Source: Thalassomonas sp. RHCl1
GTDB taxonomy: Bacteria; Pseudomonadota; Gammaproteobacteria; Enterobacterales; Alteromonadaceae
Length of the DNA: 64,000 nucleotides
Assembly: GCF_947387555.1 (NCBI RefSeq)
Contig: NZ_CANDNZ010000002.1
Span: forward strand, 558,001 to 622,000
Direction: 5' to 3'
In this document: positions 37,585-48,535 of the stretch, piece after piece
How the letters are laid out: each line of letters begins with the position of its first letter
How positions within the stretch are numbered: position 1 is the first letter of the stretch
Program-made: the position numbers and the translations under genes
Notes under the pieces: model-generated
What the model was told of the DNA's origin: nothing
The model's database searches: none
Seen by the model: the letters and a program-made list of their open reading frames with translations, nothing else

Positions 37585-37761
37585 ATGAGCAAGGATGAAT
37601 TTGAACGGATGAATTTATTATCGGAAAAGGCCCTCCATCAAACAGCAAGCTCAGTTGAAATGGAAGAATTTCATCAGTTACTCCAGCAGTGGAATGTGCC
37701 AAATGACATTAAACTGGCCGGTAATCTTATTGATAAAGATAAAGACGATTTTTTAAACTAG
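37585..37761 (+). CDS. Small paralogous protein 1 (58 aa), unknown function
   Basis: Start at ATG 37585 is supported by CAAGG about ten bases upstream. The product MSKDEFERMNLLSEKALHQT... is acidic and helical, with the pattern EF-R-N-LSEK-L--TA-S-E-EEF--LL-QWN shared with the 58-residue protein at 38098-38274. No signal peptide or membrane segment. The pattern is faintly like the N-terminal helix of FecR-type anti-sigma proteins, a weak resemblance. Function unknown. Confidence 0.65.
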   Translation: MSKDEFERMNLLSEKALHQTASSVEMEEFHQLLQQWNVPNDIKLAGNLIDKDKDDFLN

Positions 37762-38097
37762 TCCAAAATAACTTTCATCAGCTCAACAAGCTGGCAGAGC
37801 TTGTTAAGCCGGGTTTTGTTATAGCCCGCTTAGGAGCAAAGATCAGGGCCGGAGAAAGTATCACTCGCTTTCGTGATCAAGCTGGGCTAGGATAAAACAA
37901 CAAGCAGGGCAGCGTAAAAAGGTCCGGGTAAAATGCACACCGTCGTCGTATATTGCTTCTTTTAAATAAGTGTTTTTCAATAGGGTATCGCATGGCTACC
38001 GCAACCTTGTGGTTTTAGATTTCACTGTCAAATGTTTCCTTGGTTTATTAACTGCCAATCAGGCACTAATAAATCGTTAACAACAGGGAGTGTTTTG
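37762..38097. other. Intergenic stretch between the two small paralogues
   Basis: AACAAGCT/AGCTTGTT (37785-37792 and 37798-37805) forms a perfect hairpin just after the first small gene and may terminate it. The rest contains no gene I can support. Confidence 0.45.
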
Positions 38098-38274
38098 ATG
38101 AATATTGAAGAGTTCGACCGGTTAAACAAACTATCTGAAAAGTTACTCACCCATACCGCGGCATCCATTGAGAAGGAAGAGTTTTATTTCTTGCTGAGCC
38201 AGTGGAATAATTCCAAGTATAATCTGCTGCGGGAAATCACCGAATTTAATCATGATGAAGATGCTTTTTATTAG
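38098..38274 (+). CDS. Small paralogous protein 2 (58 aa), unknown function
   Basis: The ATG at 38098 has GGGAG seven to eleven bases upstream. The sequence begins MNIEEFDRLNKLSEKLLTHT and shares the spaced residues and QWN motif of the protein at 37585-37761, after which the two diverge; the tail here is NHDEDAFY. Same length, same orientation and similar spacing from upstream hairpins point to a duplication. Unknown function. Confidence 0.65.
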   Translation: MNIEEFDRLNKLSEKLLTHTAASIEKEEFYFLLSQWNNSKYNLLREITEFNHDEDAFY

Positions 38275-38632
38275 CTGAGCCCGTTATCTGTGATGCTGCC
38301 AGGGTGAGCAATGAGCAAAAGATGAACTTACGCTCACCCGGCAGATCTTGGACGGTAACGCTGTTTGCCCGGTATTAACGTGACGCAAAGCGGTGATCGC
38401 CTGAATCCAGTACTTGCTGTAACTTGGGCAACAATTTGTGATGAGCGAAAACAGCCCTGAATCTTGCCGGGAACAGCGAGCTATTGAAATGAGCAAAATC
38501 GTTCACCCGGTTTAGGGGACGGGTGAGAAGCAGGCATGTTTTAATTAATTTTCAATAGTTTTCATCAGATATTTAGTACTCATGGCTTTCTCAGCTATAG
38601 TTATTTTAAGCTAGCGAAAAGGATATTTGATC
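38275..38632. other. Intergenic stretch with a large inverted repeat
   Basis: CTGCCAGGGTGAGC (38296-38309) pairs with GCTCACCCGGCAG (38332-38344) with one bulged base, a stem of 13 bp with a 22-base loop and no T-run. Short recurring ATGAGCRAAA motifs occur at about 38310, 38440 and 38490. No gene can be supported. Confidence 0.45.
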
Positions 38633-38821
38633 ATGGATAAACTCCCCCCGGCCCTCGTTCAAGTTTGGTTAACCATGGCACATACCGAACAAACCCATTT
38701 TCAGGATACCAAAGATAAAGCCATTAAAAAGCTGATCCATCATTTTGGCAATGTTGACATTGCCCAGATGTATGTGGATGAATTTAAAAAAAGAAATGAA
38801 GAAGTGGTTAAGCGCAATTAA
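38633..38821 (+). CDS. Small helical protein of unknown function (62 aa)
   Basis: ATG 38633 lies nine bases behind AAAAGGA. The product MDKLPPALVQVWLTMAHTEQ continues with a charged helix ending EEFKKRNEEVVKRN-like (DEFKKRNEEVVKRN). It has no signal peptide and no Cys. The segment HFGNVDIAQMYVDEF looks like a folded helix pair. I do not recognise it. Confidence 0.6.
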   Translation: MDKLPPALVQVWLTMAHTEQTHFQDTKDKAIKKLIHHFGNVDIAQMYVDEFKKRNEEVVKRN

Positions 38822-38877
38822 TCAGCAGGGCACTTGTTTGCCAATATCGGGGACGTTTTACCAGAAGTTTTCGTGTT

Positions 38878-38909
38878 AATATCCGGGCGATTTTCCCCGC
38901 CCGGATATT
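38878..38909. terminator. Hairpin between convergent genes
   Basis: AATATCCGGGCG (38878-38889) and CGCCCGGATATT (38898-38909) make a perfect 12-bp stem between the 62-residue gene and phoD, which converge. It likely serves both, though T-runs are poor. Confidence 0.7.
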
Positions 38910-38922
38910 GAGTCGCTAAGGT

Positions 38923-40644
38923 TTAGCTTTGCTCGGTTAGCCACATATCAACAGGTTCATAATGGAATTTCTTATAAACCTTCTTCGTGGTATCCGGATT
39001 ATCGGTTTTCTTGTCTATGTTATAGACGGTCCAGAATAACTCGTTTTTGTTGAATTCAAGCAGGGCATAACCGTGAATAGCGCTGTTGAAATCTTTAATA
39101 TGCGGGTTGTTTACCTGAACGCCGCCATTTAACATGGCCTTAAATACCGAGCCGACATCAATATTTTGATTTACGGTATCCTGCAGGTTAGGGGATGAAA
39201 TCGCCGGTGTCATCAGTTCAACCCCCACCAGGTTGGAGTAATCCCAGTTGTTGATATTACCGTAATCGACTTTCAGGTAAGAGGTGATACTGGTGTGCAG
39301 ATCGCCGGTAAGTACCACGAAGTTGGACACATTATTGTCTTTCACGGCAGTCATGATTTTCTCACGCTCCCATTGGTACCCGTCCCAGGCATCATAGTTG
39401 GCATAAACCAGTTCAATACCCGCCACCGTACCGGCCAGTTGTGCCAGCAGGGTCTGGTTACCCCAGACTTTCCATTTGGCATTGGAAGTGGTTAAGCCGT
39501 TGATCAACCAGTCTCTTTGCTCATGGCCAAGCATGGTTTGCGAGCTTTTTTCATAATCGGTACACCAGAAGTTCTGCCAGGCGCTGCCGTCTTTACAAGG
39601 CTCCTTGGTACGGTAGGTACGGCTGTCGGTCATATAAAGATCGAGCAAATCGCCAAATTTGAACGAGCGGTACAGGCTTAAATATTCAAAGGCATGGCTG
39701 GCGCTTTCATTGACCTGAACCCGGGCCGGCACATATTCAATCCAGGCTTTTTGCGCGTCACGGCGCAGCTGGCGTAAATTCTCGGGATTATTACCGAAAC
39801 GATCATCCGTAGTATAAGGATGATGAGGCACGCCCAAGGTATCACGGTCATAATCCCAGTAGGCATTGTCTGCGGTTTCATGATCGTCCCAGGTGATGAT
39901 AAAGGTATGGTTTTCCATCGCCCGCTGCAGGTTAGGATCTTTACGGTATTCCTTATAGATATAGCGGTAATCCGCCAGATCCATGGCAACATTTTCACCG
40001 CTGGGTAAATTCATCGGGTGGACGATTTGCGACTCGAAACCTTCGTATTTGGCATATTCGTAGATGAAATCCCCCAGGTGGATCACAAACTGAATATCTT
40101 CATTGGCAATATGGTTGTAGGCATTATAAAAGCCTGTGGTGTAATCCTGACAGGTAACCACTGCCATTTTTATATTATCCAGTTCACCGTTGGCTAAGGT
40201 AAAGCAGCGGCCGGTGCGGCTGATAACATCGCCGTAAACAAAGCGATAGTAATAACGGTTACCGGCGCTTAAATGGCCTTCGATATCCATGTTAATGGTA
40301 TAGTCGCGTTCGGCGCTGATATTTTCAGCCAGTACTTCTGCGGAAAAGACCACCTGGTTAAAGGCATCGTCGCTGGCAACCTGGACAAACAGGGATTGCC
40401 CCTGGACATAACTGGCCGGGTTGATATGGGTCCAGAGAATCACACCGGTTTCGCTGGGATCGCCGGAGGCAACAGATAAGTCAAACACTTGCCCTTGCTC
40501 ATCAACCGTGAGTCCTTGCGGGGTAGCGCCTAACAAAAAGTCGGCATAAACAGGGCTGGTATTGCTGGCTAAGGTGCGAACGGCAAAGGGAGTTAATAAA
40601 GTTAAACCTAAAGCTTGTACAAAAGTACGGCGGGAGATTGACAT
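38923..40644 (-). CDS. phoD: PhoD-like alkaline phosphatase/phosphodiesterase, Tat-exported
   Basis: A Tat signal, SRRTF at residues 4-8 followed by VQALGLTLLTPFAV, opens this 573-residue PhoD-family protein. Metal-binding and catalytic motifs include VVTCQDYTTGFYNAY, VIHLGDFIYEYA, ITWDDHETADNAYW, LTGDLHTS and the earlier FDLSVASGDPSETGVILWTH. PhoD enzymes hydrolyse phosphate mono- and diesters in the periplasm or outside the cell using iron and calcium ions. The gene stands alone. A Pho box could not be identified. Confidence 0.92.
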   Translation of the reverse strand: MSISRRTFVQALGLTLLTPFAVRTLASNTSPVYADFLLGATPQGLTVDEQGQVFDLSVASGDPSETGVILWTHINPASYVQGQSLFVQVASDDAFNQVVFSAEVLAENISAERDYTINMDIEGHLSAGNRYYYRFVYGDVISRTGRCFTLANGELDNIKMAVVTCQDYTTGFYNAYNHIANEDIQFVIHLGDFIYEYAKYEGFESQIVHPMNLPSGENVAMDLADYRYIYKEYRKDPNLQRAMENHTFIITWDDHETADNAYWDYDRDTLGVPHHPYTTDDRFGNNPENLRQLRRDAQKAWIEYVPARVQVNESASHAFEYLSLYRSFKFGDLLDLYMTDSRTYRTKEPCKDGSAWQNFWCTDYEKSSQTMLGHEQRDWLINGLTTSNAKWKVWGNQTLLAQLAGTVAGIELVYANYDAWDGYQWEREKIMTAVKDNNVSNFVVLTGDLHTSITSYLKVDYGNINNWDYSNLVGVELMTPAISSPNLQDTVNQNIDVGSVFKAMLNGGVQVNNPHIKDFNSAIHGYALLEFNKNELFWTVYNIDKKTDNPDTTKKVYKKFHYEPVDMWLTEQS

Positions 40645-40887
40645 AAAATCACTTTTTCCTTGTCAAAAAATTAAATAATAGGGATATCTAAAAAAGGGGC
40701 GGGATAATAATAGAATAAGGGGTAAAAAAACAGCTTTATTTGCGTTTTCTTTGTTGTTATTTGTAATCGTTCGGTTTTTGCTTTGTTTGATTAAAGTTAT
40801 GGTTACTTTAAGCCGATTTGAAAGTCAGGCCTGAGAAAAAGTTCGAAGGTATCGCAATAAAAATTCATTGTAAAATAACAAAAATCC

Positions 40888-40918
40888 CCGCCGGGATGAG
40901 CGGCGGGGATTTTTAAAA
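40888..40918 (-). terminator. Terminator of the leucine dehydrogenase gene
   Basis: AAAATCCCCGCC and GGCGGGGATTTTT form a strong stem around 40888-40918, with T-runs on both strands. Confidence 0.88.
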
Positions 40919-40938
40919 CAGCTGTTATTTAAAGCATA

Positions 40939-41982
40939 CTAGAGGTTGTGCTTACCGCCGGCGGCGATGATCTTACGCGCCATTTCATCGGCGACCCGGC
41001 CGGTGGGTTTGTTTTGCTCATCGGCGGTGTTAAAGATTTCGAGCAGGGTATCGTAGATCTCTTCCACCTTACGGGTTGCCCGCTCTTTATCATAGTCTTC
41101 TTCGAAGGAAACATTGATAATGCCGCCGGCATTGATGACATAATCCGGCGCGTATAAGATGCCGCGGTCAACCAGCGCCTGGTCATGGCGGGGCTCTGCC
41201 AGCTGGTTATTGGCACAACCGGCAATGATGCCCGCCTTGATGCGGTCTATGGTGCTGTCGTTGATGGTGGCGCCTAAGGCACAGGGGGCATATATGTCGG
41301 CGTCTTGATCGTAAATGTCATTTAAGCCGACAACTTCGGCATTAAATTCTGTCGCCACTTTATCCAGCGCCTCCTGGTTCAGGTCGGTAACTACCAATTT
41401 GGCGCCGGCCTGATGCAAATGCTCGCATAAATAATAGCCGACGCTGCCCAAGCCCTGGATAGCGACCTTTAACCCGGTTAAATCATCGGTTTTAAGCTTA
41501 TGTTTAACGGCGGCTTTGATGCCAAGGAAAGTGCCTAAGGCCGTGAACGGGGCCGGGTTGCCGCTTTTTCCTTCGGTGCCGGTAACATAAGGGGTTACCG
41601 TATTGGCAATGGCGATATCGTCTGTGGTGATATTCACATCTTCTGCGCTGACATAACGTCCGCCCAGGCCGTTGAGGGCATTGCCGAAGGCCTTAAACAG
41701 CGCTTCTGATTTTATTTGCTTAGCGTCACCGATAATCACAGACTTTCCGCCGCCCATGGCTAAGCCCGCCATGGCATTTTTATATGTCATGCCGCGGGAA
41801 AGACGTAATACGTCGATGACCGCTTCCTCGTCGCTGGCGTAGTCCCACATGCGACAACCGCCAACGGCAGCACCTAACTTAGTACTGTGTACGGCGATGA
41901 TCGCTTTTAAACCTGTTGCTTTATCACTGCAAAATACCACTTGTTCGTGGTCATCGAAATCTACTAAATCAAAAATTGCCAC
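40939..41982 (-). CDS. Leucine dehydrogenase (Glu/Leu/Phe/Val family)
   Basis: The 347-residue enzyme shows the catalytic segment YKNAMAGLAMGGGKSVI with the active Lys, and the Rossmann loop GLGSVGYYLCEHL. It oxidatively deaminates branched-chain amino acids to keto acids with NAD. Early residues AAVGGCRMWDY agree with the family. It is not linked to other branched-chain catabolic genes here. Substrate choice between Leu and Val or Phe is inferred from overall similarity. Confidence 0.92.
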   Translation of the reverse strand: MAIFDLVDFDDHEQVVFCSDKATGLKAIIAVHSTKLGAAVGGCRMWDYASDEEAVIDVLRLSRGMTYKNAMAGLAMGGGKSVIIGDAKQIKSEALFKAFGNALNGLGGRYVSAEDVNITTDDIAIANTVTPYVTGTEGKSGNPAPFTALGTFLGIKAAVKHKLKTDDLTGLKVAIQGLGSVGYYLCEHLHQAGAKLVVTDLNQEALDKVATEFNAEVVGLNDIYDQDADIYAPCALGATINDSTIDRIKAGIIAGCANNQLAEPRHDQALVDRGILYAPDYVINAGGIINVSFEEDYDKERATRKVEEIYDTLLEIFNTADEQNKPTGRVADEMARKIIAAGGKHNL

Positions 41983-42194
41983 TGTTATTTCTCCGCGAAT
42001 AATGAGGCTAGTTCAATTGCTGTTTTTATAAATGAACTATGGTTGTAATATTTCGCTGCGCACAATAGCATTTCACTTATATCCAGGCTACTAAACTGTT
42101 AAAATATCTTTCATTAAAAGTGTGAAGTTATGAATACAAGCTCTGACTTTACGTGTATCTTAGTTAATTGATGTGAAATAAATAGAAGTAAAAA

Positions 42195-42608
42195 ATGACC
42201 AATCAAGTAAATATGAACGAAGAACAGCAAAGTCAATGGGTGCGTGACCAATACCAGGTAGCGACCAAATATCTGGCAGATAAAGGTTTAATTACCGAAT
42301 CTGTTGCCGTAGAAGAAAGCCGTTACCTGGTGCCGCTACTGGCGGTTTGGAAACTGAAATTACTCGATGGCACCAAAACCTGGGTGATCAGCGGTGACCT
42401 GCCCACAGACCATTCCAATGCCGATGTGGCCCCGGATGCCCGAGATGCTATCCGTCACTTTTCCCTGAAATGGCAGTTGCAGGCGGAGAACCTGTTTAAA
42501 GCCGGTGAAGCTGAGCAAAATAAGTTTGCTGAAATGCTGGTCAACAGGGCGGAAGGCTTATACCGTCTTTATGAAGATGAAAAAATCTGGGAGACAAAAC
42601 AAGGCTAA
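42195..42608 (+). CDS. DUF4826 family protein
   Basis: The 137-residue protein has the DUF4826 features of QSQWVRDQYQVATKYLADKG, the central VPLLAVWKLK and VISGDLPTDH, and a helical ending. The family is found in marine Gammaproteobacteria such as Shewanella and Colwellia and has no known function. No signal peptide. It stands alone, ended by a strong terminator. Confidence 0.82.
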   Translation: MTNQVNMNEEQQSQWVRDQYQVATKYLADKGLITESVAVEESRYLVPLLAVWKLKLLDGTKTWVISGDLPTDHSNADVAPDARDAIRHFSLKWQLQAENLFKAGEAEQNKFAEMLVNRAEGLYRLYEDEKIWETKQG

Positions 42609-42671
42609 ATTACTTGGTAAAACTTGCCCTGTAATCTTCCTGCCGCCAGATTTGGCAGAGGTAAGCACCCG

Positions 42672-42695
42672 TGCCGGCTGCTGCCGGCATTTTTA
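42672..42695 (+). terminator. Terminator of the DUF4826 gene
   Basis: TGCCGGC (42672-42678) pairs with GCCGGCA (42683-42689), followed by TTTTT. Confidence 0.85.
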
Positions 42696-42787
42696 TGTGC
42701 TTTAACGATTAGCTTTTTGTCATAGCAGCTCTTATCTGCTGTTTGACTGATGTCTCAGTCCAGTTGGAATATGTTATGACTTAGATG

Positions 42788-43249
42788 CTAATGGCTAAGA
42801 TAGTAATGGGCACTGCTGACATCTTCAATCGGGCATGCCATTCTTTGCCTGGGAATACCGGCTTCCATAAATACCGTACCCACGACATTAAAATGATGCT
42901 TGCGAAAGTATTCGACCGAATCCAGCGGACTATGGATAAACACTTCGGTCAGTTTGAGCTCTTTGGCGACTTTAAGTAAACCGTCGAGCACCAGCTTGTC
43001 GACATCCTTATTGCGAAAGTGCATCAATACTGCCACCCGGCTGATCTCCCCCGTGGGCAGGATCCTCCCTGTGGCAATCGGCTCTTGCGTTCCATCGTCA
43101 CAGACGAGCATGTGATAGGCCAAAGGATCCTTTCGATCAAATTCGATCTTTCGCGGGATCCGCCATTCACAAACAAAGACTTTTTCTCGGACATTTTTCA
43201 AGAGTGGGGCTGCCTGCTCCCATTGGACACGGCAAAAACTATACGACAT
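42788..43249 (-). CDS. GNAT-family N-acetyltransferase
   Basis: A 153-residue GNAT protein with the ElaA/YjcF-like pattern REKVFVCEWRIP, ATGRILPTGEISRVAVLMHF and the acetyl-CoA-binding region RNKDVDKLVLDGLLKVAKEL. It transfers an acetyl group from acetyl-CoA to an amine; the substrate is unknown. It lies six bases downstream of the roxA gene, so the two are co-transcribed. Confidence 0.85.
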   Translation of the reverse strand: MSYSFCRVQWEQAAPLLKNVREKVFVCEWRIPRKIEFDRKDPLAYHMLVCDDGTQEPIATGRILPTGEISRVAVLMHFRNKDVDKLVLDGLLKVAKELKLTEVFIHSPLDSVEYFRKHHFNVVGTVFMEAGIPRQRMACPIEDVSSAHYYLSH

Positions 43250-43255
43250 CGGACA

Positions 43256-44404
43256 TTATTCTATAAACCAATAACCCTTGTTTAAAACACTAGTTAACAA
43301 TTGAGCGTTAAGCAAACAGCTGGTGAAACTTTTTATTTCTTGTGTTGTCAAAGGCAAACTTTGCGCCAATTTTATCGCTAAAGCGAAAGTTTTTTCCTCG
43401 AGTTTCCAGGCTTCACCGTTGATGTAAAGGCAAGGGTAAGGTTCGGATATAATAAGAGATTTAATGCCTGATACCGGAGTGAAGCGGATTTCTTCTTCCG
43501 ACAGGATATCATCGAGCTGCTCTGTAGTGATCGGGGTTACCGGCACCAAGATTTCCATGGCATGGTGGCACTGAGTCAGGAAGCTGGCGATGAAATTATT
43601 AAACAGGGTCTCATCATTAAGCTGGGCCTGCATAAAGTTTTTGATTTGTGCAATATCTTTACTTTCCAGGTGCTCCGGGTTTTCGGTAAGCTGACGGTTT
43701 GGATCATCCAGTCGCCGGGTACCTGCGTCAAGGTCGAGCAGTTTATCGGCAAAGGCTGACCACAACTCCTGATTATTGGGGGCTTGAAAACCAACGGAAT
43801 AATTCAGGGAGTTTTCCAGGGCAACACCGTTGTGGGGGTGATTTGGCGGTATATAAAGCAGATCACCCGGCTCGGTGACTTCATCGATCACCGGGGTAAA
43901 ATCCGATACCTGCTTCAGATCCGGATGGGGTAATAGCTGTTTTAAACTTTCATCCGGTAAGCCTACCTGCCAGCGTCTTTTACCTTGCCCCTGGATAATG
44001 AAGACATCATATTGATCCAGGTGAGGGCCAACACCGCCACCCGGGGTGGAAAAGCTGACCATGACATCATCGATGCGCCAGTTGGGAATAAAGCGAAACG
44101 GGGTGAGCAAGTCATGGGTCTTTGCCGACCAGTTATTGGTGGCCTGCACCAGCAAGGTCCAGTCCTGCTCGCCGAACTGTTCGAAGGCGCTAAAAGGACC
44201 GTGCGCGACCTGCCAGTCTTCCTTGTTTTGCTGGCTGATGATGCGGGATTCAATTTCTTCTTCCATGGCAAAGCCTGCCAGTTCGTCGGCATCGACGGGA
44301 TCGCTAAAATTGCTAAAGGCATTTTTGATCAATAAAGGTTTTTTTTGCCAGTATTCTTTTAAAAATTGCTCAGGGGTTAGATCCTGCCAGTTGATTTGCA
44401 TCAT
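43256..44404 (-). CDS. roxA: Ribosomal protein uL16 arginine hydroxylase RoxA (YcfD)
   Basis: A JmjC-type cupin oxygenase of 382 residues. It shares with E. coli YcfD the segments KKPLLIKNAFSNFSDPVDAD and WRIDDVMVSFSTPGGGVGPH, and the iron-binding motif HLDQYDVF where His and Asp act with a later His (PPNHPHNG). It hydroxylates an arginine of ribosomal protein L16 with 2-oxoglutarate and oxygen. Two adjacent ATGs make the exact start uncertain by one codon. Followed by the GNAT gene and preceded by purB on the same strand. Confidence 0.93.
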   Translation of the reverse strand: MMQINWQDLTPEQFLKEYWQKKPLLIKNAFSNFSDPVDADELAGFAMEEEIESRIISQQNKEDWQVAHGPFSAFEQFGEQDWTLLVQATNNWSAKTHDLLTPFRFIPNWRIDDVMVSFSTPGGGVGPHLDQYDVFIIQGQGKRRWQVGLPDESLKQLLPHPDLKQVSDFTPVIDEVTEPGDLLYIPPNHPHNGVALENSLNYSVGFQAPNNQELWSAFADKLLDLDAGTRRLDDPNRQLTENPEHLESKDIAQIKNFMQAQLNDETLFNNFIASFLTQCHHAMEILVPVTPITTEQLDDILSEEEIRFTPVSGIKSLIISEPYPCLYINGEAWKLEEKTFALAIKLAQSLPLTTQEIKSFTSCLLNAQLLTSVLNKGYWFIE

Positions 44405-44452
44405 GATATTTTCGCTTCGCTGATTATTTCGGGATTTATCAAGTGTAGTAAA

Positions 44453-44484
44453 GGAGAAAAAGAAGGCTGTTGCCTTCTTTTTCC
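44453..44484 (-). terminator. Terminator of purB
   Basis: GAAAAAGAAGGC and GCCTTCTTTTTC form a long stem with a TGTT-type loop; on the minus strand it ends in a T-rich arm between purB and roxA. Confidence 0.75.
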
Positions 44485-44557
44485 GGTCGAAACCCGGGTA
44501 GAGCAGGTTTCGTTGAGCTGTTGTATGACTTGTTACTCTATCCGTATTACAGGATAA

Positions 44558-45955
<1,398 letters not shown>

Positions 45956-45964
45956 TTAAGAAAG

Positions 45965-46582
45965 TTAAATTTGCTCAAGTAATTCTTGTCCGCACGCAAG
46001 CAGCTTGGTACGGCCAAAAAGGATATTTCTTCGTTTACCACCCACCTGGCGCCACAGTACCGTGGCGCGGATCCCGGCCAAAAGCAGTGCCCGGATCTTA
46101 TGCTGGTTGATCGGCTGTTTTAATATTTCCGGTTCGCCGGCGACCTGGATACGGGCGCCGAGGGGGCTGACGATGTCGCTGTAAATACTGGCCAGGCTTG
46201 ACAGTAAAGTGTCGCTGGTGATCTCATAGTGATCCAGCTGGCGTTGCGCCTGTTCGATACGACGGGCCAGCTGCTGCATGTTTTCCGGCTTTTTCGTCAG
46301 GCGCCGCTCAAGGTTAAGCAGGCCGACGATATAGCGGGTTAATTCCGGGTCTTTATGCTTTGACTGGTTCCCCAGGTGGTTGGTTAATACCGTCAAACCT
46401 GTTTTCAAATTGCCGATTCGTCCGCCATAAACCGCCAGGGTGTTTTCCGGTGAGGTAATGGTAATGCTTTTTAACAGCGTCACCAGCTCCTCTTCGTCAA
46501 TTTGTCCGGTACGTGATAATTGCTGTACCAAGTGCGATACCTGGCATATTGCCGCGAACGTTAACGTTTGTTCTTTCATCAT
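45965..46582 (-). CDS. hflD: High frequency lysogenization protein HflD
   Basis: The 205-residue helical protein corresponds in size and position to HflD (YcfC), a peripheral membrane protein that in E. coli binds phage lambda CII. Visible segments are FAAICQVSHLVQQLSRTGQI and KIRALLLAGIRATVLWRQVG with GGKRRNILFGRTKLL at the end. It lies between mnmA and purB, as in E. coli. In hosts without lambda its normal task is unknown. Confidence 0.92.
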   Translation of the reverse strand: MMKEQTLTFAAICQVSHLVQQLSRTGQIDEEELVTLLKSITITSPENTLAVYGGRIGNLKTGLTVLTNHLGNQSKHKDPELTRYIVGLLNLERRLTKKPENMQQLARRIEQAQRQLDHYEITSDTLLSSLASIYSDIVSPLGARIQVAGEPEILKQPINQHKIRALLLAGIRATVLWRQVGGKRRNILFGRTKLLACGQELLEQI

Positions 46583-46597
46583 GAATAATAGTGCTAC

Positions 46598-47728
46598 TTA
46601 ACGGATAAGGATATCGATAATGCCGCCGCCGAGGCAGACTTCATCCTGGTAAAAAACCACGGATTGTCCCGGGGTAACCGAACTTTGCTCTTGCTCGAAC
46701 ATGACTTCGAAATTACCGTCCGATAAAGGCTTGATGGTGCAGGGCACATCTTGCTGGCGATAACGGGTTTTTACCGTGCAGCTTAATGTATGTTCAGGCA
46801 CTTGACGCGATACCCAATGTAATTGGTTGGCGATCAGTCCTTTGGAAAAAAGCCGCGGATGATTGCTGCCTTGCCCGACGATCAGCACATTGCGTTTGAG
46901 ATCTTTTTCAACCACGTACCAGGGGGCTTCGCCGGCATTGGCCAGGCCGCCGATGCGCAGGCCTTTGCGTTGTCCCAGGGTATGGTACATCAAACCGTCG
47001 TGCTGGCCGATTACTTCCCCTTCGGGGGTTTCGATATCGCCTGGCTGTGCCGGTAAGAACTTCGCCAGGAAGTCTTTAAATTTACGCTCGCCGATAAAAC
47101 AGATGCCGGTGCTGTCTTTTTTATCATGGGTGATCAAGTCGGCTTTTTCCGCCAGGGCCCGGACCTCGGGTTTTTCGATGTTACCCACAGGGAATAAAGT
47201 GCGGCCCACTTGTTCATGGCTTAAGGTATAAAGGAAATAACTTTGATCTTTATTGTTGTCCTTGCCGCGGATCATGGTCCACTTATTATCGCGAAATTCA
47301 CGGCTGACATAATGGCCGGTGGCGATATAATCGGCGCCGAGATCTTCACAGGCAAATTCTAAAAAGGCCTTAAACTTGATCTCTTTATTACACATAATGT
47401 CCGGGTTGGGGGTGCGGCCGGCTTTATATTCTGCCAAAAAGTATTCGAAAACATTGTCCCAGTATTCGGTGGCAAAATTAATGGTGTGCAGTTTTATGCC
47501 CAGCTTATCGCAAACGGCCTGGGCGTCGCGTAAGTCTTCGGCGGCCGCGCAATATTCGTCATTATCATCTTCTTCCCAGTTCTTCATGAACAAGCCTTCG
47601 ACCTGGTAGCCTTGTTCTTTTAATAAATAGGCGGAGACGGAAGAGTCAACACCGCCGGACATACCGACGATGACTTTAGTTTGCTCAGGTGATTTATCCG
47701 AGCTGCTTGAATTAGTAGTCATTAACAT
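46598..47728 (-). CDS. mnmA: tRNA 2-thiouridylase MnmA
   Basis: MnmA adds sulfur to U34 of tRNAs for Lys, Glu and Gln. The PP-loop SGGVDSS is near the start ([18 protein letters not shown]), and the two catalytic Cys are in [12 protein letters not shown] and [12 protein letters not shown]. The length of 376 residues is normal. It is upstream of hflD on the same strand, with 15 bases between them. Start could be the first or third codon; no strong binding site discriminates. Confidence 0.96.
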   Translation of the reverse strand: MLMTTNSSSSDKSPEQTKVIVGMSGGVDSSVSAYLLKEQGYQVEGLFMKNWEEDDNDEYCAAAEDLRDAQAVCDKLGIKLHTINFATEYWDNVFEYFLAEYKAGRTPNPDIMCNKEIKFKAFLEFACEDLGADYIATGHYVSREFRDNKWTMIRGKDNNKDQSYFLYTLSHEQVGRTLFPVGNIEKPEVRALAEKADLITHDKKDSTGICFIGERKFKDFLAKFLPAQPGDIETPEGEVIGQHDGLMYHTLGQRKGLRIGGLANAGEAPWYVVEKDLKRNVLIVGQGSNHPRLFSKGLIANQLHWVSRQVPEHTLSCTVKTRYRQQDVPCTIKPLSDGNFEVMFEQEQSSVTPGQSVVFYQDEVCLGGGIIDILIR

Positions 47729-47926
47729 ACTGCGAATCAGGAAAAAAGGCGCGAAATTATAGCATGCGCCTTTAACAGGTTATAGATTAAATATCGCTTT
47801 TTCATTGGAAAATGTTATTTAGCTGACTGCGGCCTCCTTTGAGCCGGTTTTTTCCGCTTGATTGTCTTTAAAAAGCTGTGAAAGAAAAGCGGGGCCCATT
47901 GAAGAAAGAAACAGCAAGTCAACGTT

Positions 47927-48535
47927 TTACAACACCTTATATTCCCCCGAGGCAATGTTGTCTATGGTCCACTGGCCGATGCGGTAGCGAATGAGCCTTA
48001 AGGTGGGAAAGCCTATGTTGGCGGTCATGCGTCGTACCTGGCGGTTTCTGCCTTCATTGATGGTGATGCTGAGCCAGCTGGTGGGGATGTTGGCCCGCTC
48101 ACGTATCGGCGGAACCCGGGGCCAGAGCTCGGGCTCTTTCATCAGTTGCACTTTAGCGGGCAGGGTCAGGCCGTCTTTTAAGGTCACGCCGCAGCGTAAC
48201 TTATCAAGATCCGACTCTTGCGGGCTGCCTTCTACCTGCACCCAGTAGGTTTTATCGGTTTTTTTCTTTGGGTCGGTGAGCTGGTGCTGAAACTTACCGT
48301 CATTGGTGAGCAATAATAAGCCCTCGCTGTCTCTGTCCAGGCGGCCGGCGGCATAGACCTCTTTAATATCGATAAAATCTTTTAATGTCTGCCGTTTCTG
48401 ATCGTCGGTAAACTGGCTCAATACATCAAATGGTTTGTTAAATAAAACAATTTTTCTATTTTTTACAGGTGGTCTGACCTTTCTCGGTTTTCCCCGTCCA
48501 GGGCCTGTTTTTGCTTTGTTAGTGTTAAATGTCAC
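47927..48535 (-). CDS. rluE: 23S rRNA pseudouridine(2457) synthase RluE
   Basis: A 202-residue RsuA-type pseudouridine synthase with the catalytic motif [17 protein letters not shown] and the closing [20 protein letters not shown]. It converts U2457 of 23S rRNA to pseudouridine. The N-terminal S4-like domain of RsuA is replaced by a short basic tail, as in E. coli RluE. It is divergent from the isocitrate dehydrogenase genes, again as in E. coli. Confidence 0.93.
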   Translation of the reverse strand: MTFNTNKAKTGPGRGKPRKVRPPVKNRKIVLFNKPFDVLSQFTDDQKRQTLKDFIDIKEVYAAGRLDRDSEGLLLLTNDGKFQHQLTDPKKKTDKTYWVQVEGSPQESDLDKLRCGVTLKDGLTLPAKVQLMKEPELWPRVPPIRERANIPTSWLSITINEGRNRQVRRMTANIGFPTLRLIRYRIGQWTIDNIASGEYKVL

